In this document: positions 1-11,320 of the stretch, one piece after another
Numbering within the stretch: the stretch's first letter is position 1
Layout: each line of letters starts with the position of its first letter
Origin: Eutypella sp. D-1
Lineage: Eukaryota > Ascomycota > Sordariomycetes > Xylariales > Diatrypaceae
Assembly: GCA_023313575.1 (NCBI GenBank)
Contig: JAJTTP010000003.1
Coordinates: 1,984,001-2,048,000 of the forward strand
Direction of reading: 5' to 3'
Length of the DNA stretch: 64,000 nucleotides
Position numbers and translations under genes: made by a program
Notes under the pieces: generated by a model
Told to the model about the DNA's origin: nothing
The model's input: only the letters and a program-made list of their open reading frames with translations
Database searches by the model: none

Positions 1-1342
1 GCGCCACCGCACTCTGGTGCAGGAGCGTGACGAGCTCGCTAGCTCTAGCCAGGACGCGTCGCGCCTCCTGGGCCGTGGCCAGAAGGGCGAGCGGCGCGAC
101 CCCGGCAAGCTGCTACGTGAGGAGAAGATGCGCAAGCGCATCGCCAAGGAGCTGCCCAAGGTCACGGCCGACCTCGAGAAGGCGCTCGAGAAGTGGGAGG
201 ACGAGTACGGCCGTCCCTTCCTCGTCCACGGGGAGAGGTACCTGGACGCCCTCGAGCCCGAGGCGGGGAAATCGGCCGCGCCTGGTCCTCGATCCAAGAC
301 TCCCGCACCGCAGTCGACCACCAAGAAGGCGGCCCCGCCTAGCCGAGCCAACAGTGTCGCGAGCAGAGCGACGGGGTCGGTTGTGCCCCCGCCCAGGTCG
401 AAGACGCCAACGGCGTGCAGCACACTCAGGAGAGGAGCTGTGCCCCCGGGCAAGGAGACCAAGGGAAGCCCAACGAGGATTCCCGCCCGGGCGCCACTAT
501 CAAACCTAAAGTACGGCCCCAATTCCCCGGAGAGGTCGTCGGCACGTCCGGAGTCCCGAGCGCAGCAGCACCCGAATCAGCAACAGTTCGGCGGCTCCTT
601 GAGACTGATGGGCCCGCCGCTCATGCGCGCGCCACCGCCCAAGATGAGGGAGCTGCTGCCGACGCCGGAGCTTGAAACCCCCGCGAACCCGTACCGGAAC
701 ATGGGGCTTGGGTCGAGCGCCATCGTACGTCCCGTCGAGCCTGAGGACGTATACGACGATCGCAACGCGTCGTACCAGGGCCATCACTCCCACACCAGCT
801 CGCAATCGTCGTCTTCGTCGCGGCCCTACGCCCACGACGCGTACAGGACGGTGCGCGGCTACGACGTGGCGAGCGAGCGGTTCATGGAGTCGTACCGGCA
901 GACGACGCAGGCGTCTTCGCAACCGCATCAGCCAGCGCCGACAAGACATATCTCGAACACGTCGTCGTCGGCGGCGTCGACGGCGACGTCGGGCATGTCC
1001 TCAGGCGTGTCGGGCTCGGAGAACTGGGAGACCTACGACGACGCGTCGGACCCCGAGCCTGAGCCCGACGCCTCCGACGCCTACTACGCCAAGGTGCGGG
1101 CCGCGGCGGCGCGGAACAAGCGGTTCACGCCCGACGACGGCAGCGCCGGCGGCTACGCCTCGCACCACCACGCTCATCCCCACTCTAATAACGCGGGCGC
1201 CGCCGCCAAGCGGCCCCGGGGCCTCCCGCCGCTCGGCTACGGGCACGGTGGCGGCGCTGGCAGCCAGACTAACATCATGGTCGATGCTGAGGGCAACCGG
1301 ATCATCTCCGGTAGCGAGTGGACGGACGAGGATGGCATCTAA
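1..1342 (+). CDS. ASE1: Ase1/PRC1/MAP65-family microtubule-bundling protein, C-terminal part
   Basis: The gene enters from the left edge; the open frame begins at base 2 and stops with TAA at 1340-1342, so about 446 C-terminal residues are visible. Near the left end is the conserved end of the spectrin-like region of PRC1/Ase1 proteins: a basic helix with LLREEKMRKRIAKELPKV, then a second helix ending EYGRPFLVHGERYLD. Known role: Ase1 proteins crosslink antiparallel microtubules in the spindle midzone and recruit kinesins. The remaining ~360 residues look disordered, basic and Ser/Pro rich, with several Ser/Thr-Pro sites (RSKTPAP, RSKTPTA, KGSPTR, NSPER), which fits the Cdk-regulated C-terminal tail of the family (inference). 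The tail ends acidic (SEWTDEDGI). The N-terminal dimerisation rod lies outside the window. Family assignment is firm; the start is unseen. Confidence 0.9.
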   Translation, partial: RHRTLVQERDELASSSQDASRLLGRGQKGERRDPGKLLREEKMRKRIAKELPKVTADLEKALEKWEDEYGRPFLVHGERYLDALEPEAGKSAAPGPRSKTPAPQSTTKKAAPPSRANSVASRATGSVVPPPRSKTPTACSTLRRGAVPPGKETKGSPTRIPARAPLSNLKYGPNSPERSSARPESRAQQHPNQQQFGGSLRLMGPPLMRAPPPKMRELLPTPELETPANPYRNMGLGSSAIVRPVEPEDVYDDRNASYQGHHSHTSSQSSSSSRPYAHDAYRTVRGYDVASERFMESYRQTTQASSQPHQPAPTRHISNTSSSAASTATSGMSSGVSGSENWETYDDASDPEPEPDASDAYYAKVRAAAARNKRFTPDDGSAGGYASHHHAHPHSNNAGAAAKRPRGLPPLGYGHGGGAGSQTNIMVDAEGNRIISGSEWTDEDGI

Positions 1343-3349
1343 CATGAGATCATCGATGGGAGTTTTCCTCTCCGTCTTGTTCTCTGTTTTATGGTCCCCA
1401 TCCCCCCAACCTCAATGATGATAAATGCACGAACGATCCTTTGAAAAAAAGGAGGGAAAAAACGATGATTCCGAATGTCATGGTCATGTCATGCCCAATA
1501 ATCAATCCCCCATTCCTCCCCTACCCTCATTACGACACACGACTATTATGTCAAACCTCACGCGCGCACGGCGTATCACGTGGTTCATGTGCAGCTGACG
1601 ACGACGATCGAGCGATATGGACGATGGCGATGGCGTTTCGCTCTATTATACTCCATTTTCTATTCACTTTTTTTTTCATTCCGTTGTTTCCCTATGCCTG
1701 TTTCCTTTTCTGCTCCACCTTTCTTCTTCCTTTCTCGAAAAATTTCTGTTGATGTACCTCCTTGTCCGGGATTCAAAAAAAAAGGCCCCTTCTTGCCTCT
1801 CTCGGTCTCATAATTGTACAGGTCCCGACTAGTGGATCTACTCTATTTCCATACCTTTTTTTGTTCATCGCATCATGGAACTGCGGTTTCACGGTCCCGG
1901 CTTTTGGAACCTCGGGCTTATTATGTCCTCCATACGGAGGGCATTAACCAGAGCATAGGACGGAAAGGGTCGGAAGGGGGAATGGTCGGACGGCGGAGGT
2001 GGCGGCGGATAATGTGTGTTCTGATATCAGCCTGTAAAAACGGAGGAGGCGTCGGCGTTCCGGTCTTTTGTCTTTCTCTCGAGGCGTTTTACGGGGGAAA
2101 GCGGACGGGATAGCATGGCTGTTTTTGTTTTTTTTTTCTCCTTTACTTTTTTATTTTATTTTTTAAGTTCCGGCAGACTTTGTGGTCACTGGCTGAACCA
2201 AATGTTTGAATCTTGTCTGTCTCTGCGTGTATCCAACCTGGAAGGCAAAAGGGGGGAAGAGAGCAACCTAGAGAAGAGAAGACGGATAGGGGACTATCCA
2301 ATTGCTTGCTGGTCACCTGCAACTTCGCTCTCATGGTACATACCTAGGTACATACCCTACCTCTACACTAGATACCTGGAATAAACTGTTCATGTTCACT
2401 TTGAGAACATTCCTGGCGGGAATGCATCGATGCCCCTTTACGTAGCCTAATGTGTGCATGATGAGAGATCTGATTGGTAGTTGATGACGTCTACAGCTGC
2501 CTGAAGTTCACAATGAAGGGTCCCACTGAGGTTACACTGATAAGACTTTGGTAGCATGTGCCAAGGAGATCTAGCGTGAACTTTGGTTAGTATGTAGAAC
2601 CCTAGCGCATCCCGTTCCGAAGTAACGGAAGTAGCGGGCAACGACGCCTTGACGCGCGCTCTCTCTGGATTGTCTCAGGTCCCTTCCAGGTTTCCCTGCT
2701 CTCAACTCAGGTCCTCTCAGCCTTACTGCATACTACTATACTACTTGTACTAAGTATGCCCAGTTCCAGGCCAGTCAACCAGTATAGCACTTGCGGTACC
2801 TGTCAACCTGCCAAACTGGGTAGTTTCAGGTCAGCTAAATACGAAGAAGGTAACACTATACTAATCGACTTTCCCATCTAACCTTACCAACTTACTTACC
2901 TAAGGGTTTTAAAGTTGTTATTAGAGGCAACCAAGTACATACCGGTAGGTATCCAAGCAACCTGGAACTCTCCGACTTTCCGACTTTCCACAACCACATC
3001 CCAGGTTACTTTACTTCTTCTTCTCCTTCTTCTTCCACTTACACCCCATATCCACTTACACCGGAAATCTAAGACATTGTTTTTGTTTTGGTCTTTTTTC
3101 TCCCCTCTCCTCGGCTGACCATTACATACATAGGTAGTCTTCGTTTTATGGCTGAGACTATCTCCTGTTGTAATCCCGGCTTACCAGACATTTCACCAGA
3201 CAGGCCCAATGATCAGCAATCGACAACGACAACGACAACCCACGCTATCAAATCCGAGGCGCCATCAGTTATTCGTAGTCGTCTAAAATAACTACGGTGA
3301 AACGGTGAACGCCATTCACAGCCCGCAAGCCTTCCCCGTATATCACCCC
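1343..3349. other. Intergenic: 3' region of ASE1 and promoter/leader of the IRS4-like gene
   Basis: No gene is supported here. The first ~500 bases after the ASE1 stop are T-rich. The stretch 2340-3000 is rich in TACCTA/TAGGTA words and contains an exact TACCTAGGTA palindrome at 2341-2350. A pyrimidine-rich CTTCTTCTT tract near 3010-3045 looks like a fungal core-promoter or leader tract for the downstream gene. A short open frame at 3141-3291 (starting MAETISCC) ends before the downstream start and has no recognisable domain. Confidence 0.6.
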
Positions 3350-5779
3350 ATGACCCGTACCGGTACACCCAATCAGCAGAACCGAGCGACACCTAGAACT
3401 TCCTCCAGCTCCCTGGCCGCCACAGCCGATGGTAGCAATGCCGATGCATACAAGGCCGCATTGAGGGGCGCCTCCCTTGCCTTCCAAAATACTGGTTCCA
3501 AACAATCACCACAGAGTTCCGCCGCATCCTCTAGTCAGGGGCGCAATTCCACCAATGGAGCCCTCATTGCGGCCACCTCGGCCTCCCACCACCACGGTCT
3601 CGGTCCGCCGCGATCTCCGCCCCGACCTAGAACCCCAGGTGCTGTTAGTAGACATACTACCGGGAGCAGCAGCTATGGTGGCGGCGGCGGCGGTGGTGAT
3701 GGCTACGAGAATGAACGTGGAGGCTCTACTCAAAGGCACCAGCGTACTCCGCAGCAGTCTATGCAGCAGCAGAGTCTTACTGCTGCTGCACACTTGCTGA
3801 CACCGCCCGGAAGGCAGAATCTGTCTGATACCAAGTCGCCATCTTTCATAGCTGCGACCCTGGCCGCTAGCAGGTCTGGTAGTCCCAACCCTCGGCCATC
3901 TCCCCAGCAGGCGCAACCACAACCCAAACAGACAATAACGAGGCAGAAAAAGAGCAACGTTGATGCACATGGCACCGAGGCTTCTGATTCGAGCACAGAT
4001 CTTGCCACAGACACTAGGTCTCTGTCATCTACGAATGCTCTCATATCTATGTTTGAGAAGGGTGACGATGATATGGACCCTGTTAAGAAAAGGGTTGATA
4101 GTCAACCACCCATTGCAGAACCCATGGAAAATTCAAAACCGAAACCAAAACCAAAGCCGAAGCCGAAGCCGAAGCCGAAGGCAGAGTCAAAGGCACGGCC
4201 GGCAACACCTTCAGAGCCGGCAAGCCCTGAAGGTAAATCCGGTGTCTCGCCATCAGAGCCAACAAGCGCGCGTGTACGTTCACGAGAACCGCCTGTATCT
4301 CCCTCTATTTCAGTCAAGAAAAGACGCCAAGAAACGCCCGGAAAACCAAAGAATAGTACGGAGGAAACAGAGACAGCCAAGAAACGCCCGCCTACCCCTC
4401 CACCGCCGAGGTCTACAAAAAACGAACCTGACGGAACCCCGGTGGCTAAATCGGTGACACCGAAGAGGAAGCCACGGGCATCCACCCCTCCAAGGAAGGT
4501 CTCGAACGCCAACGTTGCCATCCTATCACCCCAACCCAGGCGGGCTTCATCGCAGAAGATATTATCACACAGGTCAAGTAGTGAAGATGCCGTGTCCTCT
4601 CAGCCCAGCGCCCCGCCACCAGCTGTGAAACCAAAACCCCGGCAACGGGATACAACGCAAGATGTAGATGGGTTCTCGAGACAACCTGAGGCGCCAATGC
4701 GATTAGACGCGGCAGCCAAACAGAAGCGCCGGTCATCTTCATCCTCTTCGGCAGATACCTTTGTCTCGGCATCATCCGCCCCACTACCGGAACCCGACTC
4801 CCCGCGTCAGCAGCACCGGCAGAGAGCTCCTCCGAAAACCCCGGACCCGCCACGGCCCAGGCGTCCGGCCTCGGCGCAGAGTATCCCTGCCCGCTTGCAT
4901 GGCCGCCCATCACTGCCTGCACCACCACTTCCACAGCGGCATCAGCACCAGCAGAACGCAGACATACCGTTAGCGTCGCTGACCAATGCCATTGTAGCGG
5001 GCTCGCTTGCGAGCCAACGCGCGTTGACTCCTTCTACATCCAGCACCACGCTGCAGCCGCAACTAAGGAAACCACCCTCGCCACCCTCCAGGCGGCAAAC
5101 GCCGCGCATAAGGCAGACGCTCCGGAAGCCGGACGAAGAGGCTGAGACTGCCGCAAAAGATGGCAGCAACAAGCCCAAGCATAAGCACAGGCACGGCAAA
5201 AAGATATTCGGCGTAGGCGGGAACAGCAACAAGCACTCGCATCACGAGGGCCAGCGCCGCCGCTGGCGTGAGGAGATCACACCCCGCGAAAAGAAGCGGT
5301 ATGAGGGCGTCTGGGCTAGCAACCGCGGGCGCCTCATGGACTTGGACCCGAACCGGGATCCGGACCAGGACCTGGACACACAAGATAGTGAGGCAGATGT
5401 GAACCTCGTGTCCGGCGTCGTGGTCCGTGACATCTGGGCGCGCTCCCGCCTCCCCGTCGACGAGCTCGCCGAGGTCTGGGATCTCGTCATAGACCATCGG
5501 ACCCGCGTTGCCAGCGCTGGCGCCGGAGCCGGAGCCGGCACGAGCGGTGCTGATGAGACTCAGGCTACCAGCATACACCGAGGCGGCAGAGCGCCGCCGA
5601 AGCCAGGGACAAGGCCGAGGGACAGGGCCCTTAACCGCACCGAATTCGTCGTCGGCATGTGGCTCATCGACCAGCGCCTCCGCGGCCGCAAGATCCCGCC
5701 CAAGATCTCGGACTCTGTCTGGGGGAGCGCAAGGGGCGGCGGCGTCAGCGTCAAGAGGCCCAAGGGAGCCAAGAAGTAA
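3350..5779 (+). CDS. IRS4: EH-domain protein, Irs4/Tax4 family (increased rDNA silencing protein 4-like)
   Basis: An uninterrupted frame of 809 residues from ATG 3350. The frame is open slightly further up (to a stop at 3284) but offers only a GTG there, so the ATG is chosen. The short motif AYKAALRGASLAFQ near the N-terminus is typical of fungal Irs4 proteins. A long disordered Ser/Pro/Lys-rich middle follows, including a Lys-Pro dipeptide run around residues 264-280. The C-terminal ~170 residues form the divergent EH domain: EKKRYEGVWASNRG, then VRDIWARSRLPVDELAEVWDL, then LNRTEFVVGMWLIDQRLRG, ending with a Lys-rich tail. Known role: yeast Irs4/Tax4 bind the inositol 5-phosphatase Inp51, affecting PtdIns(4,5)P2, cell-wall integrity, autophagy and rDNA silencing. 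A Gly/Ala-rich insertion splits the EH domain before the last helix. It faces the kelch gene tail to tail. Confidence 0.85.
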   Translation: MTRTGTPNQQNRATPRTSSSSLAATADGSNADAYKAALRGASLAFQNTGSKQSPQSSAASSSQGRNSTNGALIAATSASHHHGLGPPRSPPRPRTPGAVSRHTTGSSSYGGGGGGGDGYENERGGSTQRHQRTPQQSMQQQSLTAAAHLLTPPGRQNLSDTKSPSFIAATLAASRSGSPNPRPSPQQAQPQPKQTITRQKKSNVDAHGTEASDSSTDLATDTRSLSSTNALISMFEKGDDDMDPVKKRVDSQPPIAEPMENSKPKPKPKPKPKPKPKAESKARPATPSEPASPEGKSGVSPSEPTSARVRSREPPVSPSISVKKRRQETPGKPKNSTEETETAKKRPPTPPPPRSTKNEPDGTPVAKSVTPKRKPRASTPPRKVSNANVAILSPQPRRASSQKILSHRSSSEDAVSSQPSAPPPAVKPKPRQRDTTQDVDGFSRQPEAPMRLDAAAKQKRRSSSSSSADTFVSASSAPLPEPDSPRQQHRQRAPPKTPDPPRPRRPASAQSIPARLHGRPSLPAPPLPQRHQHQQNADIPLASLTNAIVAGSLASQRALTPSTSSTTLQPQLRKPPSPPSRRQTPRIRQTLRKPDEEAETAAKDGSNKPKHKHRHGKKIFGVGGNSNKHSHHEGQRRRWREEITPREKKRYEGVWASNRGRLMDLDPNRDPDQDLDTQDSEADVNLVSGVVVRDIWARSRLPVDELAEVWDLVIDHRTRVASAGAGAGAGTSGADETQATSIHRGGRAPPKPGTRPRDRALNRTEFVVGMWLIDQRLRGRKIPPKISDSVWGSARGGGVSVKRPKGAKK
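4138..4182 (+). repeat. In-frame Lys-Pro codon repeat (AAGCCG/AAACCA units) inside the IRS4-like gene
   Basis: Six-base units alternating Lys and Pro codons run from about 4138 to 4182. The last copies are nearly identical AAGCCG hexamers and the first ones are more diverged (AAACCA, AAGCCA). Such hexanucleotide arrays tend to vary in length between strains without breaking the frame. Confidence 0.8.
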
Positions 5780-6374
5780 ATGAAGGCTTTTTTTAGCTCT
5801 GTGAGATTGCCGGGCTCTTGGGAGGTTAATGACCGACTATTTCAGTTATCCAGCGTGCATTTCTATATACCACCAGGAATTTATTATTAATACTATAGAG
5901 AAATCGATACCCGTATAACGTTCCCTCTGCTCCGTCATCCCTGCTTCTTGGAAATAATATAATACCCGTAGTTACTGATAACCGTATTGATGCAAGTATA
6001 ACTATATGCAATACTTAATAACTGCCAGTTCGTGAAATATGTCAGCAAGTCCTGCTTCCTTGGAGATCCTTGTGAGGAGAGGCTGCTTTTCCAAATCATT
6101 TTTTCTGTCTTTTGCCAAACTTTTGACGTGGTCGAGATAATCTACTAGTAGCTTGCTTGACTAGATCCCTGCCAAGATGCTGTCGTAAAGAGATCCACAT
6201 AACATTTGTACTGAGGCCTTCTAAATTTCTATCGGATTTGTTTGGAGGTATGAATAACCCCCACTTTTCCCCCTATTTTTATTGTTTCCATCAGTCCCTT
6301 CAGACCGCACTTGTACAATGCCTAAGCAGGTTTTCTCCGTTGTCCCTCATTAGCTTCATCTAGCCCTCTAAGAA
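5780..6374. other. Intergenic between convergent IRS4-like and kelch genes
   Basis: An AT-rich stretch shared by the 3' ends of two convergent genes. I see no coding signal, RNA gene or element in it. Confidence 0.6.
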
Positions 6375-8322
6375 TCACTCTAATTCATGTATCCTCGGAG
6401 TGCTGGAACCGGGCAGTTCATGAGGCCGAGCTTCAGCATTGTCGAGTTCGTGCCGTGCGGTATCTGAAGCGTTGAGCTCCTTGGGCTGCCGGTTCCCTGA
6501 GGTCACTGGTAGCTCTGGAATTTCCTGCTGCTTCCTTTTCAGCCATATTATGCCGATGGTAATAGATACTACCGCGATAGCGCCAATGGCGATGCCTGCG
6601 ATACCACCAGCACCAATGCGGTGACTTCCGCTACCATCTTTGCCGTCGACAGCCGTGGTCTCGGTTGGAGGAACTGTACTCTGGTTTCCTGAACTGGGAT
6701 CTCGGGGTACTGTTTTGCTGAAGATATTTCTGAGTTCGTCTGAAGCCCATCCGTCCTGAGGCTCCACGATCGCGTCACCAGAAGAACTGATATATATTAA
6801 CCCCAGTGTCAGTCTTCAGTCTTGATGATACAGGAAAGAATAGGACTTACCCCCCGCCTATAATTGCCGTTATTGAATCAGGTACTGTATAGTCTTCTAA
6901 GTTGGGGTCGAAAGTGGTCCGCCAAGAATATGTAGAAGTATCCAGAACCTTGAATGGCGGGTATTTGCTATTGCGGTCTACGTTTAAGTGTGTTACATCA
7001 TCCGTTACACTGGTGACTAGTCCTCCGGAGACGATCAACTGTCTTTCGTTCCACACTTCGCACTTGTGTCGGTTGCGGCCTGGCAGGTCGGAACTAAGCC
7101 AATCGGGATTATTCGAGTCATTGATCTTAATCCATCGGAAAGCCGGAATGCTCAACACGTACACATCATTATATGTACCATTGTTAAGCTCATCCCAACC
7201 CCCATGTATTGTGATTTGGAAACTGGAGTCGTCAGGCGCAGCCGAAACCCCGGCACAGAATTCCGCGCGGGGAAGAGGTAGTTCGCCTGTGGCTTTCTGC
7301 TGGTGCCATGTGCTTGAAGAAATGTCGTAGACGAAGATCTCACTCAACAGGCGTTGATCCCAGTCCCCAGCTGCTGCACCGTCTTCTCCGTAGACCAATG
7401 TCCATCCACCAAATGCGAGTAAGATGCCTGATAGGCCCTTTCGCAAGTATACCACTATGAGAGAGTTAGTGAGCTCATCATATAATGTTTTGAACAGCCT
7501 AGGACGACAATGAGTTGGACTACGCTCCATGGAAACCCTTATTGAGAACGTAGGAAAGTAGGTACATACTTGACCCTTTCGCAATCCAAGGCCCTTGCAT
7601 GTCGCCATTCACGCGTCTTTCGAAGCTCCACTGCGGCGACTTTGAGTTGAACGATAGGAATTTCAAAGTTCCGTTACGTATATCAAAATTATCAAAGGGT
7701 TCATCCCAGCCGCCGCTGTAAAAGGACGTGCCAGTACTTGGATCGCTAGCATACACACCCTCGGTAATATTTCCGAAGGAGAGACTGCCACCTCGGACTT
7801 TTCTTCGCGCCCAGGTGTCATCAGTTGTGTCGAAGGACCACAGTTCATCAGTAACCTTAGGCTCCGGCGCGACTGTTCCGGCATATGCATACAGAGTCGT
7901 TCTATCATAGAAAAAGGTACCAGAACCACCGAAGCTGTTGGGGGTTCCCCTGAGAAGGCTTGTATCTGGAAGGTCAATAGAGCCGAGTGAAGACATATCG
8001 ATAGGTCCGGAGACATCAAAGGTTTCATTTAGATGAAGCCAGTAAAGTGATCCTACAGGATATGGTGCTTCGTCGTCATCGTCGTCATCAAAGGTATAGT
8101 AGCCACTCGAGAAGAAAAGGCGATTACCGACAATAGCGGCTGGGGCCGTTGATGTGCGTTCGTACCTATATCAGCCAATGAAATGAAGCACTCTAAATGG
8201 GGTATCTTACTTCGCTGATCCAGAATGTAACAAAGTGCACGAGCGGAGCAGATCTCAGCGACCTGTAGAATAAAAGTAGAGATGAATAAGCACGTAACCA
8301 GATGTTGGGATAGAAGAGCCAT
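6375..8322 (-). CDS. Kelch-repeat single-pass membrane protein
   Basis: Four exons on the reverse strand: 8322-8211, 8139-7570, 7454-6851 and 6786-6375, giving 565 residues. The introns have donors GTAAGA, GTATGT and GTAAGT, and all phases close. The first intron has two possible acceptors; only the more internal one (CCCCAG, ending at 8140) keeps the frame and gives the usual first kelch strand (RTAIVGNRLFFSSGYY). The N-terminus is a signal peptide (residues 1 to ~26). Kelch-type strands follow (LYAYAGTV, GTSFYSGGWDEP, GILLAFGGW, ITIHGGWDE, LIVSGGL), forming a beta-propeller to about residue 425. A Ser/Thr/Pro linker leads to a membrane helix at ~487-511 with a KRK stop-transfer, then a ~54-residue cytosolic tail. 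Such proteins are common in ascomycetes; the ligand is unknown. The predicted location is plasma or endomembrane with the propeller outside (inference). Confidence 0.85.
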
Positions 8323-11320
8323 AGTGAGAGTAGTGTCTTGGGTTTTGGAAAAGAAAGGAGACAGAAGGATGTGAGAGAGATATATATATATGGGGTGGTC
8401 TTCCCTCAGTTCGCAGTTAAAAATGCCATCTGCCCCTCTCGCTCCTGTGGTTCTGTATCACAAGCCTTGTGCACAGCCTAGATACCGGTAAACAAGAAAT
8501 GGTGTGAAGGATTGCCGCCCCGCTGGCGGCCCCCCCGACCCCTAGCAGGCCTTGCTACATAGGACTGCTATGTCAAAGCAGTTTTCTATTTTAAAATGGG
8601 TGCCATCGATGGTTTGGCTAGTTGGCTTCAAGTACATTCATGTTGACATAGCTGTCGTATGCATCCGACGCTAGCAATAGGTTATGCTTCTAATTCTCCG
8701 AGACATTTGCGCCTAACTTGCGGGCAACATCATGCCGGCCACCTCAACATAGAAAGGATATACAGATCTATCCAGATACGACCAAGTAAGCTGAGACACA
8801 TACCAAGTTTCGGTCTTCTTTGCCAGCCTGGCTAGCCTTGCGTAACAGCTTGGCTGTTAGGGGTCTATAGGACTAGAGTGATAGGTGCCCGCGAATACGA
8901 CGGAGGCTCGCCAGAATGATATATTAAGGCCCAGATAGATATATCATAACGCCTTGGCCCGTACGAATATAGGGCGGCAAAGCCCCCTATATATAAACCT
9001 GGCTCTCGATAGCCCACCCTACGGGCGTGTGACTATTTCTCCTCACACTGGCTACCAGAGACCAGCCCTCCCCTTGTTCATACCCGCCCATAGATAGAGA
9101 TGCGTGTGTGGGGAGGGGGTTCAGTGTGGTAGGAGGGTGTGAACACTACCTAGATAGTTGTTAAATATGTACCTGGCTGCGAATACAAGGCTCGAAAATC
9201 CAGTTTTCGCCGAATCGCTTGATAGTGTAACCTAGAGAATGCACAGGACACATTCAAGAGCACGGTCACTGTAATGCGGGGGCCGCAGTATCCTAGGCGG
9301 CCCTATAAAGGATCAAGGCCATGTAGAAATTACGGCAGGGTTGGGTTTGCAATCTGTACCGTACCTGGTCTTTGAGAAGGTCAAAAAGAAGACGCACTAC
9401 CTTCGTATTTACCTCTCGATATACACCTAGTACGATTACTACGAGGGTGGTACAATCTATAATATTCCATTGCAGTTTACCATCGAGGCCCGGAAGCCTC
9501 TAAGATTCGAGAGGCAGTAACTCACCTTTAACGTGAACATTCTGGCTGCCGGGTTGCTGATATATAAACGGGTGGACGAGCCGAAAATGCGGCCTAGCGG
9601 TGGACAACTGTATGATCGTCGCAGGACTCAGCGCAAATGTTAAGCCACATTAGACGTTGTACAGTCTTGCCTTTTATTACTTGTTGCTCCAAAGGTTCGG
9701 TCGTGCCAACAGCTCGCAAGTGATTCCCGACTCGGACAATAGAGCTGAAACGTACATATGTTGCCCCTATCCGAGGCCTCAACCCAGCATCAAGTATGGT
9801 CAACAAAGCATAGTATGGACGAAGCCTTATGATAGTTACATTCGAATGTGGCTGAGAGTCCTAAACATAGTTGGCGGGCGATGTTTCTGCGGCGGCAAAA
9901 CCCCTCGTAAGTAAATAGGAACACAAAGAACGAAAACAGCAGACCCTAAAACAGTTTCAAGGCGTGATTTCTGAATATTATACAATGTGTCTACGTGCCT
10001 AGTGATCATGCCTTAAATGGGAGGTATCGATCCAGGGTTACAATTATGCTCTGGTGAATAAAACGAAGGCTTAGGATGGCTTGCCTGGTCTTCCTCAAAA
10101 GAGCCCAACTTAGCCGCTGCCCAACAGCCCAACATATAGGAGCCCAATGATCGTCATATAAGCTTGGTCTAGCATGACCAAGACTAAGTAAAACAGATGC
10201 ACGTTCCTCATGAAGACATTTGCTTCAACACTAAGAAGCGATTTGACGAGCTGAGACATATATGTCGCGTATGTAGATTGGGTTTCTATATAGAAGGTTG
10301 AGGTAGATGGCCTAATGCCCCAGGTTTCGTCGGTCTAGATCTCTTGACATTTCCTTATCGAAACCCTCCCCTGCTGCTGACCATTAGGAGAAGCCAATAT
10401 TTTGTCTTTAAATATTGATCGTTTAACAATGTCCGACTGCAGCTAGCCATTTATATCTACTGGATGGGAATCGAAAAGAGCACATTAGGAACGGCCACCC
10501 GCAGCAGAGACGATCAATGGCGTTGAAGTTCAGTGCTGGGCAAGCCACAATACATATCAGAACATAACAACTGCAAAAATTGATATTATGTCCGTATCGT
10601 GCATGCGTTGGTCACATGGCTACCAGAAGTGTCGGGTAATATATGATATTTGGTGTTATATTGAAGTTGAGTTATTGACAGTTGGCTGCAGCGTGTGCCA
10701 TACGCGTGCAACAACTTTGCTTCTGGAAATTCCGCCGAGGACAAGAACAAAGTTCGTATATATGGAAATAACGCGGCCTGGAGTACCGGGTCTGTGCATG
10801 GCTTACCTTGCCGCCGCTCTTCTCGGTCGAGCCAATAAAGGGAAGGGGGGAAGTTCCAGAGGCTGGGTGAAATCCCGCGCATCTCACTCACCCTCACCCA
10901 CGTAACAGACGCACTGAAATCCTACACCTGCTTATTATGTGCGTACCCCGAGAAGCAAGTCGGAGTCGAAAGCCGCACGCAACCGCCCTTCCACCCTCTT
11001 CTGCCCTCCCCCTCCTCCCCTCCAATTCCTTTTGTGTCGACTCGCCAATTCTCTGTCATACATAAGCTGGTTCGGCTGCCCAACCAAACCTTTAACGAGA
11101 ACTTGTTGTCGTTTCAATCACACGCGCGGTCTCCGGGCATTCGGGGTTGCCAAGGATGAGCTGACTAGGCTACTTAGTTACCTACCCTACATTGCAGCGC
11201 TGGAGATTTTTTCGGCGTCCCGAGAGGGCTTTTATTGGTACTTACCTACTTACCTAGTACCTAGATTTAGTACCCAACCAGTCACGGCTCGAGCTGGACG
11301 CGCCCGCGAGAACCCAACCA
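8323..11320. other. Gene-poor stretch of ~3 kb with degenerate repeat-like sequence
   Basis: It lies between divergent kelch and F-box/Ras-like genes. No open frame has a recognisable domain or splice-consistent partner. Part of it (8855-9172) looks like an LTR remnant. A stretch at about 9302-9590 reads as a protein-like frame in the forward direction (including VFEKVKKKTHYLRIYLSIY and LTFNVNILAAGLLIYKRVDE) interrupted by in-frame stops, as expected of a decayed element or pseudogene. I could not assign it to a family. The last ~400 bases before 11,321 are normal promoter-like sequence with TACCTA words. Confidence 0.5.
8855..9172 (+). mobile_element. Possible solo-LTR remnant
   Basis: The block opens with TGTTAGGGGTCTATAGGAC and carries an AT-rich middle, a strong TATA-like box (TATATATAAA at about 8988-8997), then a GC-richer segment ending before a G-rich stretch. 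This is the layout of an LTR (TG start, U3, TATA, R). No second copy, no target-site duplication and no retroelement reading frame can be shown within the window, and the right end is uncertain. It could also be ordinary intergenic DNA. Confidence 0.3.

Noticed and set aside
8166..8210. Shorter first intron (45 bases) in the kelch gene using the TATAG acceptor
   Set aside because: It puts exon 2 in the wrong frame; the acceptor ending at 8140 keeps the frame and restores the first kelch strand.
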